Source of the DNA: a virus
DNA length: 41,245 nucleotides
Reading direction: 5' to 3' (one strand)
Virus record (IMG/VR): IMGVR_UViG_3300022745_000072
Span: 1 to 41,245 of that record
Numbering within the stretch: the first letter of the stretch is position 1; every line of letters begins with the position of its first letter. Positions 22,455-31,943 of this stretch are shown in pieces. The notes under the pieces are model-generated. The model was given only the letters and a program-made list of their open reading frames with translations. It did not search any database and was not told where the DNA came from. A program made the translations under genes and the position numbers.

Positions 22455-22803
22455 GGTTTGAATCCTCCTCAGGATCAAACTTTATGTCCCATGTGATGTT
22501 TTTCAATGGCGTATCAACGGGATCTTCAAACCGCCACGTCGAATTATCGTCAGGCGCCTTATCTGGGGTATCACCCGTCCAGCCGCAATCGCACTGCCAA
22601 CGCTTTTCGACATACACGTAATGCAGAACCTTATCCCATGTTCCTCCGCACTGAGGGCAACGGCTGTCCATCATAGCGGCAGCCGCATCGGCGAGTTTCC
22701 CTAGCGCCGCTATTGTTTCATCGGACATGCCCTTGCCATGTGCATGGAAAGTCTGTCCACCTTCTGATCTATACCACCCTGAGTTATGCTTCTTTTTCGT
22801 CAC
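22447..22803 (-). CDS. Zinc-ribbon hypothetical protein (118 aa)
   Basis: The central part has CPQCGGTWDK and CDCGWTG, a likely zinc ribbon, between a basic N-terminus and an acidic C-terminus. It starts in an ATGA overlap with the polymerase stop and ends 8 bases inside the nuclease gene. No function is recognised. Confidence 0.6.
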   Translation of the reverse strand: MTKKKHNSGWYRSEGGQTFHAHGKGMSDETIAALGKLADAAAAMMDSRCPQCGGTWDKVLHYVYVEKRWQCDCGWTGDTPDKAPDDNSTWRFEDPVDTPLKNITWDIKFDPEEDSNRE

Positions 22804-25451
22804 GCTGCCACCTCACTCTGTTCTTCATCGCTGAGCGCCTCGATCCATTTCTGACACGCCTTGATCCGCTTCTTTCGGACTTTCAGTTCGGCAGCCAAAT
22901 TCTCAAAATGTTCCCTTACTTCTTCCAAGCTCATCCCATTCATGAAATCGGCGCGAAACATATTGGCCACACCTCCCTTTTCTTCGAGCTGCTTCAACCA
23001 CGCATAGACGACTTTGCGATAGTTCACCGCGTCGACTTTCACCAGCGCGCCCGTCGTCATTCGCATGACTGATTCCTCGGCGAGCGCTTCTTCATCCATC
23101 TTGATCACCTGCTGCAGCGCATTCCGCGCTTCCTCTCGGGTGGCAGGATCGGCAGTCTCCCACCGCTCGAAAGCAGGCGGCACATTGAACGATATGCCCA
23201 TCTCTGGCCACTCGACTACCCGCCGCTTATTGCGTGCTACAGATGCCGCCGTAGCAAGCTCTTTTAGCTTTTCATCGGGAAGGCTTGCCAGCTCGACCAA
23301 CACATCGCCATGGCAAGCGGTATCGGGGGCGGAAGCCGTCTTGCAAAAACAGCCTAGCTTCTTGAAGCGCAAGCTCGGCAGCCGGGCGATCAAGTCGGGC
23401 CGGGTGAGCAGATAGGCACGATACTTTTCGATCACCTGCGCCCGGGTTCCATCGCGACCGATCACGTACGGGTTGCCCCATCCCTGATCCTTCAATCCGC
23501 CCGTATTGCGCCCGATGTACACATCAAACCCGTTCGATACATGCACTACCGTGGAAGGCGGCAAGGGTAAAGGATCTGGGTGGAATTGACCCAAGCCCCA
23601 CTTATGCGCGTTCTCGTCTAAGTCTGGTTGCGCAATCCATTTAACGGGTGGGTTGGTGCGATGGTTGAGATCGGCAGGCATCACGGACTCCATAATGGAG
23701 GAAGCAATCGCAATCACCCGATCCCATTCCGAATGAAAGACGTTCAAGATCAGCGCGTCGTGCATATCGATTGCCACGTATGAGCGATGCCCAGCTGCGA
23801 CAAGCGCCTCGTCAATCTTCCAAATGGCGTTCTTAATGAGTTCACCGACTGCGCCTTGGCAAGCGTAGTTCCATGCCACATAGGGGCGCTTGGCATCGCA
23901 GGGCACTTTGCGCCCCGTCCACAACCGCACAAAACCTGTTGACTTCGCCTTGTCTGCCGCGGCTTGCTTAGCGGCTGCCACCTTCGGAAAAGCGCGATCC
24001 TTGGCTTCGAGCAGGTCTGCCGCTTCTTCAGGCGTGCAACCTAGTCGGCGGGATAGTGTCATCGCGCCCATCCCGTATGCCGTGCCGAAAGTGATCGTCT
24101 TGCCCTTCGAGCGTAACCGCTTGCGCTCACTGGCATCGCCATCCGTCCAAGCCTGCCCGAAATAAGATTCAGCCATGGCCGAATGAAAGTCAGCCGCGGA
24201 GCACGCACTCGCGAATGCGTTATCGGCGGCCAGTAGTGCCGCGATCCAGTTCTCCGCGTTGCTGTAGTCAATTTCGACAAGCGTCGCGCCTTCATCCCCC
24301 ACCAATACGCCCGCCATCGTGCCTGCAGGGTCATGCGCATTCTTCAAGCGCATTTTCAGGTTTTGGATGTTGGGATTAGAGGACTTGCGCCGTCCAGTTT
24401 CTGTCCCTACGCTCACCAGCGAATGCACACGGCCATCGATGGCGGCATGTTCGAGCAAGTTGCCAAGCGTGGCGATCATGCGGTCCACATCAATCCATGT
24501 AATCAAGTCGGCAAGCGCTTCTTCTGCTTCAGGGAACACTTCGACATATTTCTCAAGCGCATCGGCACCTGTGGACAATTCCCATTTGGCGGTGAACAGA
24601 TCCGCGTGATCGCGTAGTTTCGGGTTCGGCTTTGGTAGCCCTTTCACCGTCCAGATAAATTCACGCCGAGCGACAGGGCTGTTTGGCTTGCTCAGACCTG
24701 CCGCGCTGAGTCGGGCTTCACAATCAGCCGCCACCCGCCCAAGTTCCTCTATCCTTTCCTTGACACGCCCCGCATCAATTCGCACGCCTTGCGCAGCCAT
24801 CCGGCAATAGCTACGGGTGGCGGCATTCTCGACTTCGACGAGCGTAAGCTGAGTCGGCTTCATCTCGGCCAATTGTTCGCGATACACCGCCAAGGTGAGT
24901 TCGGCGTCGTGCTTGGCATAGTCGAGCAACACATCCAGCTCAAGCTGGTGCAGCTTGCCGCGTTGCTTCTTCACGTCCAGTTGTTGCTCTGGGACTTCGA
25001 TCCCGTGCGACTTGGCCACCTCAGCCAATGAGAAGCGCTTATCGACTGCAGGGTACAGAAGCCGCTCATTGGTCATCGTGTCCCACATCAGCTTCGGAAT
25101 TGTGCCCGGCACAAGGCGCGAGAGCTGCCGCACATCAAACACGGCATTGTGCATGATAATCGTCTTGGTTTCGTACAGCTTGCGCAGCCAGTTTTTCACG
25201 TGATCCGGCCATTGCCCATCACTGGCATACAACACGCCTGACCCCTCGTCCCATGCGAACGAGATCACCAGCACATCCGCCGCATACGATAGGCCGTAGT
25301 CGCTTTCAGGACCGATGCCGTTCCATTCGGTATCGGTTTCAGTATCGATGGCCACGCGGGTGGCTTTCTCAGCCTCAGCCATGGCGCGCTCATCAATCCG
25401 GTAAATGGGGGCAGGCTTCTCATCCTTACCCAGATCCATCATTTGTTGCAT
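22800..25451 (-). CDS. Family A DNA polymerase fused to DUF4326
   Basis: This is an 883-residue replicative polymerase. The 3'-5' exonuclease motifs are D36-T-E38, HNAVFD (101-106) and Y178xxxD182. Polymerase motif A is D395-YSNA-E400; motif B has R447, K451, F455 and Y459; motif C reads H564-D565-A566, where the family usually has HDE. Residues about 635-723 match DUF4326 (FDVYIGR, GWGNPYVIGRDGTR, LGCFC, CHGDVL). A further helical region of 160 residues has no clear match. It begins right after the helicase stop with GGAG upstream. F455 occupies the E. coli F762 position. Confidence 0.9.
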   Translation of the reverse strand: MQQMMDLGKDEKPAPIYRIDERAMAEAEKATRVAIDTETDTEWNGIGPESDYGLSYAADVLVISFAWDEGSGVLYASDGQWPDHVKNWLRKLYETKTIIMHNAVFDVRQLSRLVPGTIPKLMWDTMTNERLLYPAVDKRFSLAEVAKSHGIEVPEQQLDVKKQRGKLHQLELDVLLDYAKHDAELTLAVYREQLAEMKPTQLTLVEVENAATRSYCRMAAQGVRIDAGRVKERIEELGRVAADCEARLSAAGLSKPNSPVARREFIWTVKGLPKPNPKLRDHADLFTAKWELSTGADALEKYVEVFPEAEEALADLITWIDVDRMIATLGNLLEHAAIDGRVHSLVSVGTETGRRKSSNPNIQNLKMRLKNAHDPAGTMAGVLVGDEGATLVEIDYSNAENWIAALLAADNAFASACSAADFHSAMAESYFGQAWTDGDASERKRLRSKGKTITFGTAYGMGAMTLSRRLGCTPEEAADLLEAKDRAFPKVAAAKQAAADKAKSTGFVRLWTGRKVPCDAKRPYVAWNYACQGAVGELIKNAIWKIDEALVAAGHRSYVAIDMHDALILNVFHSEWDRVIAIASSIMESVMPADLNHRTNPPVKWIAQPDLDENAHKWGLGQFHPDPLPLPPSTVVHVSNGFDVYIGRNTGGLKDQGWGNPYVIGRDGTRAQVIEKYRAYLLTRPDLIARLPSLRFKKLGCFCKTASAPDTACHGDVLVELASLPDEKLKELATAASVARNKRRVVEWPEMGISFNVPPAFERWETADPATREEARNALQQVIKMDEEALAEESVMRMTTGALVKVDAVNYRKVVYAWLKQLEEKGGVANMFRADFMNGMSLEEVREHFENLAAELKVRKKRIKACQKWIEALSDEEQSEVAA

Positions 25452-27320
25452 TTACACCTTCTCCAATTCATATAGCACTTGCTTGACTTTGCGTTCCGGT
25501 AGCAAGTCACCGGCAATGAAGGCCTTCACTTTCGGCACACTCAGCGCGTGATCGAGCAGTTCAGAAGCGATCCCCTTGGTCAAAGTGGTGCGGTCATAGG
25601 GGATCTTCATCCGCTTGAGGAGGTCTATTTGTTGCGGCGAAGCAAATTGCATCCGCCAATCGGCATCGCGGGCAATGGCGCGCCGATTGTCCACCAGCCC
25701 TAGCGCCAAGCCGTCAGCCTCGCTGATGAGTGCCGCAAAGCTATCGGCATCTTTCACTTGCGTCACTTTGCCTTCCTTTTCGACGCGGTACAGCACATAA
25801 CGCTCGATTCGGCTCTTTTCGCGTTCCAGCCTGCCGATCTGGGCAATCAGGATCGGCGTGCGCGGATCACACTTTTCCTCGTAAGATTTGAGTAGATAGG
25901 TGGCATCGGCAAGCCGCTCCCGAACGCGGTCAAAGTTGGTGGCGTAGGTGGGTGGCGCTATCACAAACGAGCCGCGCCCCCTGCCGAGTCCGCACGAGCA
26001 CCAGCCCTCGGGATCGCGTTGCCAGTGTGCCGACAAGTGCGCAAAGATCGACACGATCTCATCGCGCAGGTCACGCCCTCGAAAGAGTTCTTCTTTGACC
26101 TGTGCGAAACTTTCGCCCCGATCCTCTTTCTCGACAGGGGCGGGAAATGCGCCGCAATACGGGCACTTGAACAGCCCTTTCGGGTAATCCTTGCAGCATT
26201 GCTCACACTTCACCATCTTTCCAACAAGCGTGCCCAGATCGAGCGCCTTGGTATCGTTCGCACTCAAGTTAACAACTAAACAATCGACCTTACCCGGTGA
26301 AGGCCGTAACCCGCGTCCGATCATCTGGGTGATGAGCACTTGCGACCTGATATTCAAGCGACCGAGAAAAATACCGGATGTGCGCGGGACATCCAGACCT
26401 TCCGTAAACACGTTCACATTCGAAAGCACATCGATCTCGCCTGCCGCGTACTGCAGCTTTATCCGATTTCGAACATTCTTATCGGTGCTATCGTCCACAT
26501 GTGCCGCCCGTACTCCGATCTTGACCAATTCATCGGTAAATTTGCGGCTCATTTCGACGGTAGACCAGAATGCAATCGTGGGGCGCTCATCAATGGCCAG
26601 ATAGCGCTGGTAGGCATCAATGGCCAGCTCGCACCAATTCTCGGTCTTGAGGATCGAAACGTGTTGCGGGTTGAACATGTCGCCGATCTGCGTACTGACT
26701 ACGATTTGTTGCACCGGAGTCAAGTACCCGCCTTTGATGCCGTCTAAAATCGACCACTCATATACAATCTTGGTGTACAGGTGGCCTAGCGACTTCTTAT
26801 CGTGCCGCTTGGGTGTAGCCGTCACGCCGACCAGTTTCACGGCAGGGTTGTCTTTGCGGAGTGCATCGAACAATGTATCGAACGAGTTGCCCGGTGCGTA
26901 GTGGTGCCCCTCGTCATGCACCACATAATCAAATCTTCCATGCGCAAGCAACTTCGGCAACCGCTTCGGGTGCAAACTGCCCGCACTCGCCACCACGATC
27001 CGCGCGTTGATGGCGTTCATATCACCTTGCACAATCCCCAACCCCGGCGCGATGCCTGTCTGGGTAAAATAGCTCTCCTTGAGTTCTGCAAATTGATTCG
27101 CAATCCGTTCGTGAATTTGTTCGACGATTTCCTTGCGGTGCACAAACACCAGCGCTCGTTGCGAGTCGGCGTGCAGGTTGCGTCGCAATAACTCAGCCAT
27201 CACGGTGGTTTTGCCACCACCCGTGGCCATGAATATGAGAGGAACTTCGCCCATCAACCAGCCACGCTCTACCGCTTCAATGGCTTCTAGTTGATAAGGT
27301 CTCGGTGTCTGCGGTGTCAT
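25452..27320 (-). CDS. SF2 DEAD/DEAH-type helicase
   Basis: This 622-residue helicase has Walker A ATGGGKTT (32-39), motif II DEGH (136-139), motif III TATP (168-171), and a second RecA lobe with TEGLDVPR and QMIGRGLRP. A zinc-ribbon-like CEQCCKDYP ... KCPYCG insertion follows at about 375-395. The last 60 residues (SPQQIDLLKRMKIPYDR ...) resemble a small helical DNA-binding end found in phage helicases. AGGAG lies 5 bases before the ATG. It probably acts with the adjoining polymerase and primase in replication. Confidence 0.9.
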   Translation of the reverse strand: MTPQTPRPYQLEAIEAVERGWLMGEVPLIFMATGGGKTTVMAELLRRNLHADSQRALVFVHRKEIVEQIHERIANQFAELKESYFTQTGIAPGLGIVQGDMNAINARIVVASAGSLHPKRLPKLLAHGRFDYVVHDEGHHYAPGNSFDTLFDALRKDNPAVKLVGVTATPKRHDKKSLGHLYTKIVYEWSILDGIKGGYLTPVQQIVVSTQIGDMFNPQHVSILKTENWCELAIDAYQRYLAIDERPTIAFWSTVEMSRKFTDELVKIGVRAAHVDDSTDKNVRNRIKLQYAAGEIDVLSNVNVFTEGLDVPRTSGIFLGRLNIRSQVLITQMIGRGLRPSPGKVDCLVVNLSANDTKALDLGTLVGKMVKCEQCCKDYPKGLFKCPYCGAFPAPVEKEDRGESFAQVKEELFRGRDLRDEIVSIFAHLSAHWQRDPEGWCSCGLGRGRGSFVIAPPTYATNFDRVRERLADATYLLKSYEEKCDPRTPILIAQIGRLEREKSRIERYVLYRVEKEGKVTQVKDADSFAALISEADGLALGLVDNRRAIARDADWRMQFASPQQIDLLKRMKIPYDRTTLTKGIASELLDHALSVPKVKAFIAGDLLPERKVKQVLYELEKV

Positions 27321-27373
27321 TGTTCTCCTGTTCTTGTAAGTCGTTTAATATGTCCGGTGATCCTGTTCACTTC

Positions 27374-27417
27374 CCATGCAAATCCCCTTATATATATCTC
27401 TTAGGGGATTTGCATGG
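27374..27417. repeat. 15-bp perfect inverted repeat with AT-rich loop
   Basis: The arms at 27374-27388 and 27403-27417 (CCATGCAAATCCCCT and its complement) pair perfectly around a 14-base loop rich in TA (TATATATATCTCTT). It fills most of the 108-base gap between primase-helicase and helicase genes. Neither strand has a T-run after the stem, so an intrinsic terminator is unlikely. A replication origin element, protein-binding site or RNA-processing hairpin is possible. Confidence 0.75.
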
Positions 27418-27428
27418 TCGGCGAACAC

Positions 27429-30400
27429 CTAGTTTATGGCGCTGTTATCGGGTTCTTTCAGGTATTGGGACAGTGCAGTTAGTCCAATTTTGATTCCATC
27501 GGCGTTCAATTGGATAACCATCTGGCGAAGGGATAGCGCATACCGTTTCGGGTCAGCCGCCAACCATTCCATGACGCGAGTTTTAAGTGCCATGCGCCCC
27601 TCGTAAGCTTCCAGCTTCAACACCCACGGCTTGCCATCCCTCGGATCAATGCCACCAATCCTGACCCGCTTGTAGGCACGGTTGGCAGTATCGAAAGACA
27701 CACCCGCCAACGACGCGATCTTCTCTACATAGCTCTTGATCGGCTGCGGCTCGGTCTCGGTTTCATCAAACAAGCTCTGCAGCACCGTCGAGGTCACTTC
27801 GTCGAGGTGGGCAGTGTGGAACATCTGGAATTCATTCACTTTGTCGGAGCAAGGGAAAGCGGTAGCCAGATAGACATACTTCAAGCCTGCGCTTGAGTTC
27901 TTGCGGATGCGCTCCACACATTGCTTCAATTCACCCTTGATGGCATTCAGATACAGGCTGTTCACCCGTTCATCCTTGTAGCCCCAATAGCGATAGGCGC
28001 GGCCCTTGCCCTTTTCATCGACATAACGCAGGTAAGGCTCAAGCCGAATGATCCGATCGGCGCTCACTGGGATCGGGTCATTGTGATTCCAGATCTGCGC
28101 TTGCGTGAGCAGATCCGATTCCCTCAGTCTCGGCGTGCCAATGGCTAACACGGCACTCAGATCCTTGTAGTCATTGCGACCGCGCAAATTTCCAAACCAT
28201 TGCACGTATGCCGGGTCCAGCACTCCGGAGCGCTTCAACCAGTAACGGAGGAAGCTTTCGTCGCTGCCATCCTCGATCAGCTTCTTGTAAAGCACGACTA
28301 GAAGCGAGCCTTGATGCTTTTCGGCCAACTGGTGAATGAGCGTGATCGATTGCGCTAGGCTTGGAAACTTCATCTTGCGCAACTGCTCAGCGAGTTCAAG
28401 CGTGTCTTGAAAGGTGTAGTCACGCTTCCGTCGCTTCTTGAACCAGTCCACCACGTCGACGCGTTTCATGATCGTATCGGTGCGGCGCATGAGTGTTGAC
28501 TTGGTATTCTCAGTCCCTAGGTAACAGGTGGTGTGACCACCGGGGATCACTTGCCGATCAAAGGTGAACACTTGCCGAGGCCGTCCAGATAAATCCGTGA
28601 AGGCCTTCGTATAGTAGGAGTCCGGTTCGGTGGCATCCGTGACGATTACGCGCGTGTTCTGGGTGAAGCCGAACGGCTCCATCGGGTAAAGTTGCAGCGT
28701 GTGCCCACTTGGCACAATCCGACTATTCCAACGCTTTGAGCCTGCTTGATAGAGTGGATATTCGGCCTTGATCAGCGCGACCAGCTCAGGTACGAAGTTT
28801 GGCGGCAGCTCCTTGACTGCTTGCGGCTTGGCATTGATGATCGCCACGGTTGATATATCCGCCACGGCTTCGGCGCTCATCTCGCACACTCGACCCACCA
28901 ACCCCGGCGCAGCCCCTTCGAGCTTCTCGAATAACCACGCCCCGCCTAATCTCACAGCCTCATCGCCTTCTGCCGTGTTGGCTTGCACGATGTCCCGTAG
29001 GTAAGAGAGCAACAAGTCAAGTGTGGCCACTTCTTCAGGCCATGAGTCCATGGCGCTACTACTTGCTTCTAGTCTCATCTCTTTGAGCGGGATCACCGTG
29101 GGAGCGGCCATCGTTTTAAAGGGTGATTCGTCGATGATGATCAGCTTGCGATCCTTGGTCAGATCACTCATATACAGATGCGACGGTCTTACCACCACGA
29201 TCCCGTGGCGCTTGGCTTGCTCAAACTGGCTGAGGTAGTGCTTTTCCTTGCACGCGGCAGCCACGGGGCAAAAGTTGCACACCGAAGCGATTACGTTTCG
29301 CCCTTTGGCGGCCACGGCATCGGCTAGCTCGTGCTGTGCACAATACCCCGGCGAATTCTTGTCATCGGTTCGACCTGCGAAGAAGAAGAACAGACGCGGA
29401 TGGAGGTCAGCTTCGAAGCCAAGCGCCTTTGCCCATGCTTTCCCTTCAGGACCAGCCATCTTAAAGAGCGTGGCCACGATCACGCCGTTCTCCACGTTCG
29501 CAATCTCTCCACCCGGCACCGTACGCGCATCGGCATCGAATAGCGCATGTAGGGCGTGGTCAATGGCCTGCTCAATCGCTTTGCGTGTCTTCCCTACTCC
29601 GGGCGGCGTGGCAAGCCGTAGCAGCGTTCCTTTGCCCGTGGGCGTGGTCAAGTAAGCCCTAACGGCTTCATCCTGCTTGACCCGCAAGTCTTCGAGCGTG
29701 AGATCATCTTCGGGGAGCGGTATCGGCTCAATCTCAACCACGCGCTCTTCCACTTGCCGCTCAATTTCCTTTTCATCGACAATCAGCTCCACCACCAGCT
29801 TGACCGGCTCGACGTGTTGAAGCGTGGGTGAGGCTTCACTCTGGCTGATCACGGGCTGTTCGGCTGTGACCCGAATCAGGTATTCAGCCGGGGCGCTTCC
29901 GTCTATTAGGGGTAAATCGTCCGTGTCTCCCATGACGAGCGGCAACGACTCACGCGGCGCAAGCTGATCGGCGCGGCTGTATACCCAATTGACTTCCTCT
30001 TGTAGTTCGCTTAAATAGGCCTCTCCTGCGTACCATTTTTTAGCGGCTGGTAGTAGAAGCCCTTCGAACATCTCTTGAGGCATGCCTGCCCGCGCCGCTT
30101 CGAAAGAGAGCGCCATCACCATGTCGTGGCGGCTTCCTTTTTCAATCGGCTGTCCATGCACCAGATGGGCAAGGAAGCGATCCCCGACTGAGTACGAGTC
30201 AAGCGGCAAGCCTTCGCGCTTTGGCCGACTCACCATGGCGGGAGCAGGGGGTGGGAGATAAGGCTCGGCAGCCGCCTTAATGCTTTCGGGGCTGTAAGTG
30301 TTGGGTTGATGCCATAGCACGCGAGCCAGCGCCCCGCCTCGCTCCGGCTTGCGATTGATGAAGCCGGGCAAGCGCATCATGCGGGTGGCCTCATGTACTT

Positions 30401-31064
30401 TCAGATCCATCTTGAGACCTAGCAAGCCATGCAGCGACGCATAGAAGGCGCGGCTATACAGCTTGTAGGCTTGCGCGGCTTCAGGTGTGTAGAGCGTGAT
30501 CGGCTCACTTAACACGTGAGCGCACTGGATGCCGCCACCCGAGAAAATGATCCAAGTCGGCGGCATGTCCATCGATAAGAGCGCATCCACCACAGGCGCG
30601 AGCGGCTGATTCTGGGCAGCGCAATCGAAGTCAGCCCACAGCGCCGACACGAACATGAGTTCATCCAGCCTGCCGCGTGCTTTCTCCCCGCGTTCGCCTG
30701 CCCGATGTAACACGCTGGATCGGCGGGCTGCACCGTTCCAATAAATGGATCCGTGTCCCTTGCTGACTTTCTGAGGCTGGTTATTCTGGACGGTAGCCCA
30801 ATCGAGCCAACTGCCCCAATACTGATCGCGCGTATCGGCAAACTCCCACCGTGTCTCAGTCGTGCCGTGTTTCTCACCCGCGCGATCGATGTAGCTGTCA
30901 TCGCTCACGAGACCTAGCACCGCGTTGCCTGCGGAGCTGGTCGGCATGGCTCCCCACACCGACCGAAGAAACGCTTCAGCCTGTTCGCGTGGTTTCGCCC
31001 GTACGGCAGGCTGATCGGCGTAGGAGGCTGCCAGCGCGGCAGCCTGTTGCGGATAAGGGAGCAT
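27429..31064 (-). CDS. AEP-type primase fused to Fe-S-like SF2 helicase
   Basis: This 1211-residue replication protein has an N-terminal archaeo-eukaryotic primase pattern: D145-F-D147, S175-GGG then H183, and RMMRLPGFINRKPER (about 228-242). From about 470 a helicase starts: Walker A TPPGVGKT (486-493) and Walker B IIIDE (642-646). Between them Cys575, 596, 599 and 605 are spaced like the iron-sulphur cysteines of XPD/DinG helicases. A QCVERIR element (1048-1054) fits motif VI. The C-terminus has a possible HTH. It is coupled to the upstream gene by TAATG. Confidence 0.8.
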   Translation of the reverse strand: MLPYPQQAAALAASYADQPAVRAKPREQAEAFLRSVWGAMPTSSAGNAVLGLVSDDSYIDRAGEKHGTTETRWEFADTRDQYWGSWLDWATVQNNQPQKVSKGHGSIYWNGAARRSSVLHRAGERGEKARGRLDELMFVSALWADFDCAAQNQPLAPVVDALLSMDMPPTWIIFSGGGIQCAHVLSEPITLYTPEAAQAYKLYSRAFYASLHGLLGLKMDLKVHEATRMMRLPGFINRKPERGGALARVLWHQPNTYSPESIKAAAEPYLPPPAPAMVSRPKREGLPLDSYSVGDRFLAHLVHGQPIEKGSRHDMVMALSFEAARAGMPQEMFEGLLLPAAKKWYAGEAYLSELQEEVNWVYSRADQLAPRESLPLVMGDTDDLPLIDGSAPAEYLIRVTAEQPVISQSEASPTLQHVEPVKLVVELIVDEKEIERQVEERVVEIEPIPLPEDDLTLEDLRVKQDEAVRAYLTTPTGKGTLLRLATPPGVGKTRKAIEQAIDHALHALFDADARTVPGGEIANVENGVIVATLFKMAGPEGKAWAKALGFEADLHPRLFFFFAGRTDDKNSPGYCAQHELADAVAAKGRNVIASVCNFCPVAAACKEKHYLSQFEQAKRHGIVVVRPSHLYMSDLTKDRKLIIIDESPFKTMAAPTVIPLKEMRLEASSSAMDSWPEEVATLDLLLSYLRDIVQANTAEGDEAVRLGGAWLFEKLEGAAPGLVGRVCEMSAEAVADISTVAIINAKPQAVKELPPNFVPELVALIKAEYPLYQAGSKRWNSRIVPSGHTLQLYPMEPFGFTQNTRVIVTDATEPDSYYTKAFTDLSGRPRQVFTFDRQVIPGGHTTCYLGTENTKSTLMRRTDTIMKRVDVVDWFKKRRKRDYTFQDTLELAEQLRKMKFPSLAQSITLIHQLAEKHQGSLLVVLYKKLIEDGSDESFLRYWLKRSGVLDPAYVQWFGNLRGRNDYKDLSAVLAIGTPRLRESDLLTQAQIWNHNDPIPVSADRIIRLEPYLRYVDEKGKGRAYRYWGYKDERVNSLYLNAIKGELKQCVERIRKNSSAGLKYVYLATAFPCSDKVNEFQMFHTAHLDEVTSTVLQSLFDETETEPQPIKSYVEKIASLAGVSFDTANRAYKRVRIGGIDPRDGKPWVLKLEAYEGRMALKTRVMEWLAADPKRYALSLRQMVIQLNADGIKIGLTALSQYLKEPDNSAIN

Positions 31065-31270
31065 TAGCGATCTTCAGTGGGGCGTTCGGATTGAAGGACA
31101 GCGAGGTTGATCGCTTCCACGCTTGCGTGCATGGCGTTGATGCTCAGATCGCGCTCGTGTTCCATAGCGGCGATCAGCGCGTAAATGCGTCGTGCGTCTG
31201 CTTCGTTCTTACGGCGTATATCGAGAATGGGCTGAATTTTGAGTAGGCGCAATAGCCAATTAATCGGCAT
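31064..31270 (-). CDS. Small helical protein (68 aa)
   Basis: The start at 31270 (MPINWLLRLLKI) has GAGGAGG 7 bases upstream, the best site here; the longer frame has no support. The N-terminus is an amphipathic helix and the remainder is a charged coiled coil (RRKNEADARRIYALIAAMEH). It directly precedes the primase-helicase gene (TAATG overlap). Function unknown. Confidence 0.62.
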   Translation of the reverse strand: MPINWLLRLLKIQPILDIRRKNEADARRIYALIAAMEHERDLSINAMHASVEAINLAVLQSERPTEDR

Positions 31271-31412
31271 TTCGTGCCTCCTCTTCATCGAGGTAATCCT
31301 CGTATGTCCAGAATTGATCGCATTCGGGGCAACGCAGACCGGGTAAGCAATCCGGTTCACCTGAGTCAGAATGCACCAATTGAACTTCGCAGTCGGGGCA
31401 ATTCGGAAGCAT
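31260..31412 (-). CDS. 50-residue zinc-ribbon protein
   Basis: A frame missed by length filters: MLPNCPDCEVQLVHSDS, then CPECDQFWTYEDYLDEEEAR and a TAA stop. The CPDC and CPEC pairs indicate a one-zinc ribbon. It overlaps the next gene by 11 bases and follows the upstream stop by 3 bases, as expected in this tightly packed operon. A GGGGGCG stretch lies upstream of the ATG. Confidence 0.6.
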   Translation of the reverse strand: MLPNCPDCEVQLVHSDSGEPDCLPGLRCPECDQFWTYEDYLDEEEARNAD

Positions 31413-31415
31413 CGT

Positions 31416-31943
31416 TCACGCCCCCTTCTGCTGATAGTATTCGTTCCACTGGTTGAGTACGGCGTTGAGTTCATTTAGCTCGGCATTCTTGGCGGCAAGC
31501 TGCGTGAGATACTTGGATTCGGCTTCGCTGTAGCCTTCATCGCGGCCCTCGTCATAGCCCACGCCATGCCCCTCAGTGAACGCGTTATCAAGGTCGTCGC
31601 TCATGGTTTCTTCGTACAGATACTCGGCATCGATCCGCGCATCCTCCGCGCCTTCTTCGTACGAGCGCTCAGCCTCGGCTTGCGCTTCGGTGAGTTGCGA
31701 CTTGAGCACATCGATCTCTTGTTCAAGCAACTTGCCATGCTGGATCATGACGGCGATCACTTCGTTCTGATGCTGTGCCTGATTGACGAGCGCGTTGTAG
31801 TTGTCATAAATCAAGCCGATGGCATTCTTCTGTTCGACCGTTTGGGCTTGCACGTACAGATCTTCCACCACGCGCACAAATTGGTTGTGGCGCTCTTCCA
31901 GTGTGGTCAGGATGGCCTTGCTGATGTCAGTCTTATCGGACAT
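31416..31943 (-). CDS. Acidic coiled-coil protein (175 aa)
   Basis: I start at 31943 (MSDKTDISKAIL), inside the end of the upstream gene, because the longer frame is basic and non-coding-like. The protein is almost entirely helical with long coiled coils (EQEIDVLKSQLTEAQAEAER) and an acidic Tyr/Gly-rich stretch (EGHGVGYDEGRDEGYSEAES). The function is unknown; it may be a scaffold for replication or host takeover. Confidence 0.6.
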   Translation of the reverse strand: MSDKTDISKAILTTLEERHNQFVRVVEDLYVQAQTVEQKNAIGLIYDNYNALVNQAQHQNEVIAVMIQHGKLLEQEIDVLKSQLTEAQAEAERSYEEGAEDARIDAEYLYEETMSDDLDNAFTEGHGVGYDEGRDEGYSEAESKYLTQLAAKNAELNELNAVLNQWNEYYQQKGA

